Of a stretch of DNA of 39,569 nucleotides, positions 15,994 through 23,858 are shown piece by piece. The stretch lies in contig JAUVKF010000025.1 in assembly GCA_030596395.1 (NCBI GenBank), positions 1-39,569 of the forward strand. The letters are read 5' to 3'. The notes beneath the pieces are model-generated. The model was not told where the DNA came from. It did not search any database and saw only the letters and a program-made list of their open reading frames with translations. The DNA comes from Chlorobiota bacterium (GTDB lineage: Bacteria > Bacteroidota > Bacteroidia > Bacteroidales > F082). Position numbers and translations under genes: made by a program. How positions within the stretch are numbered: the stretch's first letter is position 1; each line of letters starts with the position of its first letter.

Positions 15994-16644
15994 TTATTCA
16001 AATAAAGGTATTACCTCTTTCAACTGATCCAACACATTTTGCGTTTGAGCCATTAAACGCTCCCTTGATTGATGACCATTGGCAACCAATAAACAATCGA
16101 TACCTAATTTTTCAGCCACTTCAAAGTCATGTAAGCTATCCCCTATCAGTAATATATCTTTAACCGGCATATCTATTCTTTTTAATAAATCCCGGCCGTT
16201 TTCTAACTTACTGTGTGCATAGTAGTTATCGATACCTGAAATTTCATCAAAATAACCAGCAATATCATTGTCGTTCAATGATTTTATCAAACTATCATGT
16301 TCCATTGCCGACAACACCGATTGGTTCAGACCTTTGTTTTTCATAAAAGGTAAAATCTCATCTACGCACGGAAACAAACCGGCTTTTGGCAAGTTTTGAT
16401 GGTAAAGGTCAATAAATTCCATTGCTGGTATTTCAAAAGGTTCATTGGAAAAGTTGAACCCGGCTTTCTCGTAATAATCCTTAACAGGAAAAGTGAATAT
16501 TTGCGTATAGTTCTTTAGGCTCAGCTTAGTAAGGCCCCTTCTTAGCAATAACACATTTATGCATTCTACGCATATCTCAGTATCGTTGAGTAAGGTTCCG
16601 TTCCAATCCCAGATGATCGCTTTTTTTGTTCTAATATTTAACAA
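15994..16644 (-). CDS. HAD-family phosphatase (phosphoglycolate-phosphatase-like)
   Basis: The 216-aa protein shows the HAD order: motif I WDWNGTLLND (nucleophile Asp13), a helical cap with FTFPVKDYYEKAGF, motif II around SVLSAMEH, the Lys region, and motif IV LLIGDSLHDFEVA with the metal-binding Asp. The general acid/base position two residues after the nucleophile is Asn15 (D-W-N-G-T) rather than Asp, seen in a subgroup of HAD phosphatases; activity may be slower or different. A phosphate ester is the expected substrate, but which one is unknown. It is convergent with the repeat-protein gene and divergent from recQ. Confidence 0.85.
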   Translation of the reverse strand: MLNIRTKKAIIWDWNGTLLNDTEICVECINVLLLRRGLTKLSLKNYTQIFTFPVKDYYEKAGFNFSNEPFEIPAMEFIDLYHQNLPKAGLFPCVDEILPFMKNKGLNQSVLSAMEHDSLIKSLNDNDIAGYFDEISGIDNYYAHSKLENGRDLLKRIDMPVKDILLIGDSLHDFEVAEKLGIDCLLVANGHQSRERLMAQTQNVLDQLKEVIPLFE

Positions 16645-16863
16645 TAGTAGGTGCTTTATGAATCAAATTTAATGAAGATACTCAAGAAATTATTTTGGTA
16701 AAAGTATATCAATTCTCTTGGTCTGATTGCAGGAATTAATTAATAAATTCACCAATCATAAAACAAAACCAATTTGTAAATCGTTAAATAAATGTGTAAC
16801 TTCGAATTGTTTATACATATCATTAATTGATATTCTCAAATCAATCTAATATAAATTGTCAAT

Positions 16864-18795
16864 TTGAGCACAGAAACCAGGAAAATATTGGTAGAATACT
16901 GGGGACATTCGGGCTTCAGACCATTGCAGGAAGAAATTATTGATTCGGTACTTAATGGCAACGATACACTTGCATTGCTTCCGACAGGTGGAGGCAAATC
17001 AATTTGCTTCCAGGTACCTGCATTGATGACTGATGGTACCTGCCTTGTTATTACACCTTTAATTGCCTTAATGAACGACCAGGTAACTCATTTGAAAAAA
17101 TTAGGAATTGATGCCAGGGCAATACATACTGGTATGCATCGCAACGAAATTGAATCAGCTTATTCAAATGCGCTAAGTGGTAAAGTTAAATTCTTATATG
17201 TATCACCCGAAAGGCTTGAAAACGAAATATTTCAAAACGTAATCAGCAAGGTCAGGATTAATCTGATCACAATCGACGAAGCACATTGCATTTCACAATG
17301 GGGATATGATTTCAGGCCTCCTTATTTAAAAATTGTTGAAATAAGAAACATCGTAAAAGATGCACCTTTTTTAGCGCTTACCGCAACTGCCACACCTGTA
17401 GTTGTTGAGGATATTATGAATAAGTTGCATTTCAAAAATCCCAACTTATTTCAATCAAGCTTTGAGCGTAAAAATTTAGCATATTGCATATTCAAAGATG
17501 CTGACAAATCCGGCAGGTTGATAAATTTGCTTAAAAATGAAAAAGGATCCTGTATTGTTTATGTACGGAACAGGAGAAAAACCAGAGAGTTATCAGAGAT
17601 TCTGACAAAGAATAATATCTCAGCCTCACATTATCATGCTGGATTAGATGCAAGGATCCGAAATCGAAAACAAAAAGACTGGACAACAAATCAGTTTAAG
17701 GTAATGGTTTCCACCAATGCATTTGGGATGGGAATTGATAAGCCTGATGTACGACAAGTAGTCCATTATGACCTTCCTGATTGTGTTGAGTCGTATTTTC
17801 AGGAAGCGGGCAGAGCAGGGCGGGATGGAAAACCCTCGGTAGCTACACTACTATACCACAATCAGGATGTGGTGAATTCAAAAAGAAAATTAAAGGAATC
17901 CTATCCTCCTTTGGATCGAATCAGAATTATTTATAACGCAATTGGAAATTATTTGCAATTACCAGAGGGAAGCGGAAATGACCAGAGTTTTGATTTTAAT
18001 ATCGTTCATTTTGCAGAACATTTTGAATTCAACCTAATGGAAGTATACAATGCCATCCGTTTCCTGGAGCGTGAAGGTTATTTAATTTATATTGAATCGG
18101 GCGGTCAGTTTTCAAAGTTGTTTATCCCAATCGGTAAAGAGGACTTATACCGGGTTATGGTTGATAATCCGGGTTCAGACAAACTCCTCAAAGATATTCT
18201 ACGGTCGTATGCCGGAGTTTTTACTGACTATATTAAGATCAACGAAAATCAACTGGCAAAACGTACTGAAATTACCAGGGAGACGGTTATCAATAAACTT
18301 ACGTTTCTTGATAAACAAAAGATTGTGAGTTATATACCTATTAAAGTCACCTCACAAATTATCTATGCAACTGAGCGATTAAATACGAAAAACATTGTAT
18401 TCTCAAAGGAGAATTATATCAACTTGAAGGATGCAGCCGAAAAAAGATTACAGAGCCTGCTCGATTTTTTATCCAATTCATTGCAATGCAGAAGCCAGCA
18501 ACTACTTAAATATTTTGGCGAGAAAAAATCAGCACGATGCGGAATTTGCGATGTGTGTCAGCAAAAAAATATAACAGAACTTAACAAAATTGAGTTTGAG
18601 AAAATACGAATTCAAATTAAAGAAAAGCTTTCGAAAGGTCCTGTTCATCTGTACACATTGATATCCTCAATAAATGCTAAAAACGAAGAAAGTATTGTAA
18701 CAGTTTTGCGATGGCAAATGGACAATACTGAAGTAATCAGGCAGAAAGATGAAATGCTACGGTGGCATAAGCAACTTGATTTAAATTTTGATTAA
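16864..18795 (+). CDS. recQ: ATP-dependent DNA helicase RecQ
   Basis: This 3'-5' DNA helicase of recombination and fork repair has a Walker A motif PTGGGKS (40-46), DEAH (138-141) in IDEAHCISQWGYDFRP, later helicase motifs (MGIDKPDVRQVVHYDLP, and QEAGRAGRDG with the arginine finger), the RecQ C-terminal zinc site with four Cys (LQCRSQQLLKYFG...ARCGICDVC) and a winged-helix region before it. There is no HRDC domain, so the 643-aa form is a short RecQ. The start is TTG at 16864; no in-frame ATG precedes the conserved first helix. It is divergent from the HAD gene with about 220 bp between. Confidence 0.93.
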   Translation: MSTETRKILVEYWGHSGFRPLQEEIIDSVLNGNDTLALLPTGGGKSICFQVPALMTDGTCLVITPLIALMNDQVTHLKKLGIDARAIHTGMHRNEIESAYSNALSGKVKFLYVSPERLENEIFQNVISKVRINLITIDEAHCISQWGYDFRPPYLKIVEIRNIVKDAPFLALTATATPVVVEDIMNKLHFKNPNLFQSSFERKNLAYCIFKDADKSGRLINLLKNEKGSCIVYVRNRRKTRELSEILTKNNISASHYHAGLDARIRNRKQKDWTTNQFKVMVSTNAFGMGIDKPDVRQVVHYDLPDCVESYFQEAGRAGRDGKPSVATLLYHNQDVVNSKRKLKESYPPLDRIRIIYNAIGNYLQLPEGSGNDQSFDFNIVHFAEHFEFNLMEVYNAIRFLEREGYLIYIESGGQFSKLFIPIGKEDLYRVMVDNPGSDKLLKDILRSYAGVFTDYIKINENQLAKRTEITRETVINKLTFLDKQKIVSYIPIKVTSQIIYATERLNTKNIVFSKENYINLKDAAEKRLQSLLDFLSNSLQCRSQQLLKYFGEKKSARCGICDVCQQKNITELNKIEFEKIRIQIKEKLSKGPVHLYTLISSINAKNEESIVTVLRWQMDNTEVIRQKDEMLRWHKQLDLNFD

Positions 18796-18836
18796 ACTGT
18801 ACATTTTTATTATAGTTTTGGAGAAAACGAAATATT

Positions 18837-19541
18837 ATGAAGATTAAACTACTTATCATATTATTAATCACATCGGTTTTTGTATATGCCCAGAGCACAA
18901 ACAGGCAATATATTGGGATTTCTATAGGCCCTTCATTCCCTACAGGAGATTTTACGAAGACTGACTTAAACGATTCAACTTCAGGATGGGCAAAAACTGG
19001 TGTTGCAATTAATATTTCATATGCATACCGACTCACACATAATTTTGGTATTCAAATAATGGGGAATTTTAGTAGTAATCGTTTTGATAATCTTAAATAT
19101 AGAGATGCTCTTGAAATACAACACTCTGATACTATGTTTAGTATAGAAAGCACAAAGAATTGGAGCGGGGGTGGGTTATTAGTTGGACCGTATTTGCGTT
19201 TTCCTCTTTCTGAAAAATTAAGTTGGGATTTCAGGGCATTATTTGGATTTTATGCTGGTTATTCTCCGAAAGTAACTATTCGAGCTTCAACTGATGATGA
19301 AGCATTGCCTTCCTATTATCGTGAAAGCGGAAGTGCATTTAGTTATGGTTATTCGTTTGGCACAGGGTTTAAATACAGGCTTTCAAAATATTATTTATTG
19401 TTATTCGGCGATTATTTAAGCTCACCCTTAAAGTTTAAAAACGCCTCTGGTTGGGATATAAATAACGAGCCATATCTAACCTCATTTGATCAAAATGTTA
19501 GTTATGTGTATGTAACTATCGGTTTGGGTTATTATTTTTAA
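18837..19541 (+). CDS. Outer-membrane beta-barrel protein (PorT/OmpA-barrel-like)
   Basis: The 234-aa protein has a signal peptide (MKIKLLIILLITSVFVYAQ) and then alternating amphipathic strands with Gly- and aromatic-rich turns: YIGISIGPSFPTGDF near the start, INISYAYRLTHNFGIQIMGNF, GGGLLVGPYLRFPLS, YGYSFGTGFKYRLSKYYLL, and a last strand YVYVTIGLGYYF ending in Phe, the usual signal for outer-membrane insertion. It matches the general 'outer membrane beta-barrel' class of Bacteroidota; cargo or ligand is unknown. It follows recQ by 41 bp and precedes the glycosylase by 11 bp, so these three may share a transcript. Confidence 0.8.
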   Translation: MKIKLLIILLITSVFVYAQSTNRQYIGISIGPSFPTGDFTKTDLNDSTSGWAKTGVAINISYAYRLTHNFGIQIMGNFSSNRFDNLKYRDALEIQHSDTMFSIESTKNWSGGGLLVGPYLRFPLSEKLSWDFRALFGFYAGYSPKVTIRASTDDEALPSYYRESGSAFSYGYSFGTGFKYRLSKYYLLLFGDYLSSPLKFKNASGWDINNEPYLTSFDQNVSYVYVTIGLGYYF

Positions 19542-19552
19542 GGTTTGATTTC

Positions 19553-20125
19553 GTGAAACTCCCGCTTTCGTACTATCAATCAGAAAATGTTGTTGGAATT
19601 GCCCGAGATTTACTTGGTAAAGTTTTATTTACCCGGATCAATAATGAGCTAACCGCAGGTATTATTACTGAAACAGAGGCATACGCTGGGGTAACAGACA
19701 AAGCCTCACATGCTTATGGGGGAAGACGAACTGCAAGAACTGAAGTAATGTTTAACCAAGGAGGTTATAGTTATGTTTATTTATGTTACGGCGTTCATTA
19801 TTTATTTAATGTGGTAACAGGCCCAGCAAACCAACCTTATGCTATACTTATCAGGGGAATTGTACCATTTACAGGACAACATTTTATGTCAGCAAGGCTG
19901 GGGAAAAAAATAGACCAAAGGCATACTAATGGTCCCGGAAAACTAAGTAAAGCACTAGCTATCACAAAGAGGCTCAATGGTAAATTACTAAACGGTGATG
20001 ATATTTGGCTGGAAGACAGAAAAATTCGCGTAAAAGAAAGTGACGTTTTTATTAACGAAAGAATCGGAATAGGTTATGCGGAGGAGGATGCCAGACTCCC
20101 ATACAGATTTATCATTAAACCTTAA
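19553..20125 (+). CDS. DNA-3-methyladenine glycosylase (AAG/MPG family)
   Basis: This monofunctional base-excision enzyme removes alkylated purines. The signature TETEAYAGVTDKASHA contains E42, Y44 and H53, which align by spacing with human AAG Glu125 (activates the water), Tyr127 (intercalating pocket) and His136. Further family motifs are RTEVMF, YVYLCYGVHYLFNVV and NGPGKLSKALAI. The 190-aa length matches bacterial enzymes. It starts with GTG at 19553, only 11 bp after the barrel gene, suggesting coupled expression. Pairing with recQ upstream makes a repair-flavoured cluster, but the barrel gene between them argues against a strict functional operon. Confidence 0.92.
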   Translation: MKLPLSYYQSENVVGIARDLLGKVLFTRINNELTAGIITETEAYAGVTDKASHAYGGRRTARTEVMFNQGGYSYVYLCYGVHYLFNVVTGPANQPYAILIRGIVPFTGQHFMSARLGKKIDQRHTNGPGKLSKALAITKRLNGKLLNGDDIWLEDRKIRVKESDVFINERIGIGYAEEDARLPYRFIIKP

Positions 20126-20142
20126 ATTTAGACCATAAAAAA

Positions 20143-20168
20143 GAGGCTGGCTCTTTTGAGCCAGCCTC
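20143..20168 (-). terminator. Strong rho-independent terminator of the HU gene
   Basis: GAGGCTGGCTC and GAGCCAGCCTC form a perfect 11-bp stem with a 4-nt loop. Read on the minus strand it is followed by TTTTTT, so it ends HU transcription; the plus side has a weaker T tract and may also stop the glycosylase transcript. Confidence 0.88.
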
Positions 20169-20190
20169 AAATTAAATTTTCAAAAGAAAT

Positions 20191-20460
20191 TTAAACCGCT
20201 GATCCAAGTTCAGAACCAGCTTTGAACTTAACAACTTTTTTAGCAGCTATGTTAATTTCTTGTCCTGTCTGTGGATTACGACCTTTACGGGCAGCTCTTG
20301 TGGAAACTGAAAATGATCCGAATCCAACTAATGCAACGCGATTTCCTTTTTTGAGGGAATCAGTAGTAGCGCCAACAAATGCATCAAGTGCTCTTTTGGC
20401 ATCAGCTTTGCTTAGGCCAGCACCTGCAGCCATAGCGTCGATTAATTCAGCTTTGTTCAT
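20191..20460 (-). CDS. hup: HU-family nucleoid protein
   Basis: The 89-aa HU/IHF-type DNA-bending protein has the N-terminal helices ([21 protein letters not shown]), the [21 protein letters not shown] signature including the flexible arm with the intercalating Pro (NPQTG), and the C-terminal [10 protein letters not shown] helix. The length is standard. It is monocistronic: a consensus promoter lies upstream at 20502-20531 and a strong terminator directly downstream, fitting a highly expressed housekeeping gene. Confidence 0.96.
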   Translation of the reverse strand: MNKAELIDAMAAGAGLSKADAKRALDAFVGATTDSLKKGNRVALVGFGSFSVSTRAARKGRNPQTGQEINIAAKKVVKFKAGSELGSAV

Positions 20461-20501
20461 TGTACAAATATTTTAATTATAAATTAGATTATTAATTGTA
20501 A

Positions 20502-20531
20502 CAAATATAGCTGTTAAAACATAAAAAGCAA
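20502..20531 (-). promoter_or_regulatory. Consensus Bacteroidota promoter for HU
   Basis: On the minus strand TTG (plus 20529-20531) is followed by a 19-bp spacer and TATATTTG (plus 20502-20509), matching the -33/-7 consensus TTG-N19-TAnnTTTG. The expected transcription start is about 35 bp before the ATG at 20460. Confidence 0.75.
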
Positions 20532-20700
20532 GTGTTTACAAGGGATTTCAACGTTAATTGTTAATAAAACCCCTCTTTTGTTAATAACCAAAGGCGAAAA
20601 ACAAGCTGAAACTCCCATTTAACGTAGGTTTCCAAACATTTTTCACTCAATATTTCCTGGTATCTGACCCTTGTTTCTAGAAAAAACCGGGAAGAAAATA

Positions 20701-21672
20701 CTACTTAAAAAAGGAAAACGGCGGAACTTTAAAACCCCTTAAAAACTCGTCAGTTGCCATTCTGCGTTTTCCTTCCATTTGCAATTCAGTGATATTAATT
20801 AACCCGTTTATTGAAACCACTTTCAGATATTTTTTCTGATCAGTGATAATTTGACCCGGATCACCATTATTCTGGCAAGGTTCAATTGTGCTATTCAAAA
20901 CTTTTACAATATATTTTTCATCAGTGTTTGTATGAAGAAAACTGAAGGCTCCCGGATAGGGGCTCAATCCCCTGATAAAATTGTGGATCTCAGCTACAGA
21001 CATTGACCAGTCTATTGCACAATCTGCTTTGAATATTTTGGGTGCAGGTTTTAATTCTATTTTAGAACCCAACAGATCTTCTTGTACAACTGTGATATCC
21101 TTACCAAGTCTGATTTTTTCAACGGTATCAACAACCAATTTTGCACCAATTCCCTTCATATGATCATGAAGTTGTCCGAAATTCTCATCCTTTCCTATCT
21201 CTAATTTAACCTGACTGATTATCCTGCCCGTATCTATATTTTCATCTAAAAAAAAGGTGGTGAGTCCGGTAACTTTTTCTCCATTAATTATCACATGATT
21301 TATTGGCGCTGCGCCACGATATTGCGGCAATAAAGATGCATGCAAGTTGAATGTTCCAGACTTGGGCATATCCCAAACTTGTTTTGGTAACATTCTGAAA
21401 GCAACTACAACCTGAAGATTGACATTTAGTGCGTTTAATTCCTTAATAAAATTTTCATTTCTAAGTTTTTCGGGTTGCATCAGGTACAAATCGTTTCGTA
21501 ATGCATATTCCTTTACAGGAGAGTACCTGAGTTTACGTCCCCTGCCCGATGCACGGTCAGGAGAAGTAATTACACCAACTATATTGTATCCTGACTTATG
21601 CAAGGCCTCAAGACTGGGTACCGCAAATTCCGGTGTTCCCATAAACACAATACGCACATCTTCTTTGTTCAT
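20701..21672 (-). CDS. fmt: Methionyl-tRNA formyltransferase
   Basis: This enzyme formylates initiator Met-tRNA using 10-formyl-THF. The 323-aa protein has IVFMGTPEFAVPSLEAL at the start, the catalytic NLHASLLPQYRGAAPI with Asn109 and His111, the later FLDENIDTGRII with the third catalytic Asp, and the C-terminal OB-like domain (FIRGLSPYPGAFSF...). The length is normal. It is followed, in transcription order, by about 240 bp before HU, so it probably has its own transcript. A terminator for the next upstream gene lies at 21690-21713. Confidence 0.96.
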   Translation of the reverse strand: MNKEDVRIVFMGTPEFAVPSLEALHKSGYNIVGVITSPDRASGRGRKLRYSPVKEYALRNDLYLMQPEKLRNENFIKELNALNVNLQVVVAFRMLPKQVWDMPKSGTFNLHASLLPQYRGAAPINHVIINGEKVTGLTTFFLDENIDTGRIISQVKLEIGKDENFGQLHDHMKGIGAKLVVDTVEKIRLGKDITVVQEDLLGSKIELKPAPKIFKADCAIDWSMSVAEIHNFIRGLSPYPGAFSFLHTNTDEKYIVKVLNSTIEPCQNNGDPGQIITDQKKYLKVVSINGLINITELQMEGKRRMATDEFLRGFKVPPFSFFK

Positions 21673-21689
21673 ATTCTGCTAAATTAAAA

Positions 21690-21713
21690 AACCCGGCATT
21701 AACACACCGGGTT
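21690..21713 (-). terminator. Rho-independent terminator of the TPR membrane-protein gene
   Basis: AACCCGG (21690-21696) and CCGGGTT (21707-21713) form a 7-bp stem. On the minus strand it is followed by a run of Ts, placing the end of the 21741-22439 gene here and separating it from fmt. Confidence 0.75.
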
Positions 21714-21740
21714 CTTAATCAATATTTTTTACTTGACATT

Positions 21741-22439
21741 TTACTTATCCCTGAGCGCAGTTGCACGTCCGATGTTTTTATCTATCGTTCTTGCCTCAGT
21801 ACTTTTTGAATAATTGTCTTTTATTCTATTATAAATATGAACTGCCTCATCATAATCACCAATGAGTTCATTTACCATCCCAGCTTTATATAAAAACAAA
21901 GGAGTAGTAAATTCATTATCATGCTGATTAGCTGCTTCCAGGTAATAGGCAGCCGATTTTTCTTTTTCTCCAAGTTCAAGATAAGCGTCTCCAATAGCAC
22001 CAGTAGACATCGGTCCTACCATCTGGCTATCTCCACTATAATCTTTCAAATAATCAATTGCCTGGCTATAATCACCTTTTTTCAAAAAACAAATACCCGC
22101 ATAATAATTTGCAAGATTTCCTGGTTTTGTACTACCATAATCATCAACAATGTCGATAAACCCAAGACTATTTCCATCTCCATAAAGGGCTTTATCAAGC
22201 GAGTCAGATTCAAAAAACCGTTGTGCAACAAACATCTGTTCCTGTGCTTCAATAGTTTTGGGTTGAATAATGTATCGTTGATATCCGAAGAAACCTAAAA
22301 TAATAATAACAACAGCACCTATCACAATTGATAAATATTTCTGATTACCAACTATAAACTGTTCAGTTTTTGTTAGTGTTTCCTCAATATTCTCAAGCCG
22401 TTGATCTCCTCTTGCTTCAATATCTTTTTTCTTAGCCAT
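21741..22439 (-). CDS. Membrane-anchored TPR protein (YfgM-like)
   Basis: The 232-aa protein has a basic/charged cytoplasmic N-terminus (MAKKKDIEARGDQRLENIEE), one transmembrane helix (YLSIVIGAVVIIILGFFGY, about 43-61), and a periplasmic domain with tetratricopeptide repeats (NLANYYAGICFLKKGDYSQAIDYLKDY, GAIGDAYLELGEKEKSAAYYLEA, FLYKAGMVNELIGDYDEAVHIYNRI). This is the layout of YfgM-like ancillary proteins of the Sec translocon or periplasmic chaperone network; homology beyond the layout is not proven. The frame runs 29 codons further upstream, but the ATG at 22439 gives the conserved-looking MAKKKD start and avoids an unusual hydrophobic pre-sequence. Confidence 0.75.
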   Translation of the reverse strand: MAKKKDIEARGDQRLENIEETLTKTEQFIVGNQKYLSIVIGAVVIIILGFFGYQRYIIQPKTIEAQEQMFVAQRFFESDSLDKALYGDGNSLGFIDIVDDYGSTKPGNLANYYAGICFLKKGDYSQAIDYLKDYSGDSQMVGPMSTGAIGDAYLELGEKEKSAAYYLEAANQHDNEFTTPLFLYKAGMVNELIGDYDEAVHIYNRIKDNYSKSTEARTIDKNIGRATALRDK

Positions 22440-22606
22440 ACCTATTTCATTTTGAGGATGCAAAAGTAAATTTTTCTGGAAATTACAGATCACTCCAATG
22501 CAATTTTTTAATTTTGTGTTTTCCACCGATTTATGAACAGTGAAAATTCTTCGCCTCTCTGTCTATATTAAATTGAATTTAAAGCATAAACATCAGCCGA
22601 TTAAAC

Positions 22607-23290
22607 ATGAATAGTGAAACCAAAAAAGCTCTGCTTAATCATCTTACTCAATTTGTAACTGATCGTCGAAAATTTTTATTTACAAAAATTCTATCATTCA
22701 GAACAAGACACATTTCAGTAGTGATGGAGGACATTTACCAATCACAAAATGCCAGCGCTGTTTTACGCACCTGTGATTTGACCGGTATCCAGGATGTTCA
22801 TATAATCGAGAACAAAAATCAATACGATATTAATCCTGATATAGCATTGGGATCGTCAAAATGGTTGAATTTAATTAAGTACAATGAGGATGAAAACAAC
22901 ACGATCTCAGCATTCAAGCAATTAAAAGAAAAGGGGTATCGTATAATAGCAACCACACCACATGAAAACAATTTTACGCTGGATAGCATTCCGCTTGATA
23001 AAAAAATTGCTGTGGTTTTTGGTACGGAATTAACTGGGTTATAGAAAATCGCAATAGAAAACGCTGATGATTATCTGAGAATACCGATGTACGGATTTAC
23101 AGAAAGTTATAACATATCTGTTTCGGCAGCACTTGTACTTTTCATTTTAACTAAGAAACTCAGAAACTCTGCTATTCAATGGCAACTTTCTGATGAAGAA
23201 AAACTGGATATTGAACTTGAATGGACCCGCAGATCCGTTGGCAGATCAGAAATTATTGAAAATGAGTTTTTAAAAACCCTGAATAGCTAA
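22607..23290 (+). pseudogene. trmH: tRNA (guanosine-2'-O)-methyltransferase TrmH, interrupted by one in-frame amber codon
   Basis: The first frame (145 aa) holds the SpoU/TrmH N-terminal and SAM-knot motifs: HISVVMEDIYQSQNASAVLRTCDLTGI and VVFGTELTGL. It then meets TAG at 23042-23044. The same frame continues without any shift as KIAIENADDYLRIPMYGFTESYNISVSAALVLF, the remaining SPOUT knot, to a TAA at 23290. In TrmH the G-x-E-x-x-G-L-S motif has Ser where this TAG stands, so one C-to-A change (TCG to TAG) explains the break. Everything else is well conserved, suggesting a very recent mutation, a sequencing error, or amber suppression. Full length would be 227 aa, normal for the family, which modifies G18 or similar positions of tRNA. 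Confidence 0.85.
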
Positions 23291-23356
23291 CCAAATTCTT
23301 GTGTTGTTGATCATTTTTAATAATTTTACAAAATATTTAACTAAAAAATAAAGAAA

Positions 23357-23806
23357 ATGGGCAAAGGTGATAAAAAGACGAAAAGAGGAAAAATCATAAA
23401 AGGTTCGTATGGAGTAAGGAGGCCTAGAAAAAAGAATAAGTCAATTGAGGCAGATGCTAAACCTAAAGTAGCAGTAAAGAAAGAAAAAGCTGTAAAGGAA
23501 GAAACACCTAAACCTAAAACTGAGAAAAAGGTCCCGGTAAAAGAGGCAACAAAGAAAAAAACTATAACAAAAAAAGAAGAGGTAAAAACTGAAGCTGCTG
23601 TTGAAGTTGTTGAAGAAAAGAAAGAAGTTGAAGTAGCAAAAGAGGAACCCAAAGAAGAACCGAAAAAAGAAACCAAACCCACGGCAAAAAAACCGGCTAC
23701 AAAGAAACCTGCAGCAAAGAAAACTACTACCAAAAAGCCCACAGTAAAAAAAACTACGGCTAAAAAGAAAGAGGACCCAAAAGAAGAGGAAAAAGCTAAA
23801 GAATAA
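23357..23806 (+). CDS. thx: Ribosomal protein THX with a long lysine-rich, histone-H1-like extension
   Basis: Residues 1-28 (MGKGDKKTKRGKIIKGSYGV plus RRPRKKNK) are the complete bTHX, the tiny 30S protein that fills a cleft at the head of the small subunit. Normal THX proteins stop soon after this point; this one continues for about 120 residues of almost only Lys, Glu, Pro, Ala, Thr and Val. The first part of the tail is mixed charge (VKKEKAVKEETPKPKTEKK) and the last part is strongly basic with K-K-P-A/T repeats (KPATKKPAAKKTTTKKPTVK), like the tail of histone H1 or bacterial Hc1/AlgP proteins. It ends in an acidic patch. There is a clean ATG, and a strong terminator follows at 23829. Confidence 0.85.
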   Translation: MGKGDKKTKRGKIIKGSYGVRRPRKKNKSIEADAKPKVAVKKEKAVKEETPKPKTEKKVPVKEATKKKTITKKEEVKTEAAVEVVEEKKEVEVAKEEPKEEPKKETKPTAKKPATKKPAAKKTTTKKPTVKKTTAKKKEDPKEEEKAKE

Positions 23807-23828
23807 CCAAAAATCAATTCATTTATAT

Positions 23829-23853
23829 AAGGTGGGTTATCCCGCCTTTTTTT
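23829..23853 (+). terminator. Rho-independent terminator of the THX gene
   Basis: AAGGTGGG-TTAT-CCCGCCTT forms an 8-bp stem with one G.U pair and is followed by TTTTTTT on the plus strand. It lies between convergent genes, 6 bp from the end of murL-murD2. Confidence 0.88.
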
Positions 23854-23858
23854 GTGGT

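Noticed and set aside
20521-20700. Replication origin near the HU gene, suggested by TGTTAATAA words
   Set aside because: The words do not match the DnaA-box consensus TTATCCACA, and there is no dnaA, dnaN or AT-rich unwinding cluster.
23042-23044. Selenocysteine or pyrrolysine reading of the trmH stop
   Set aside because: The codon is TAG, so selenocysteine (TGA) does not apply, and the family residue is Ser, which gives no reason to expect pyrrolysine.
23341-23817. 158-codon minus-strand frame rich in Phe, Ser and Val
   Set aside because: It is the antisense of the lysine-rich THX tail; its low complexity simply mirrors the AAA/GAA codons.
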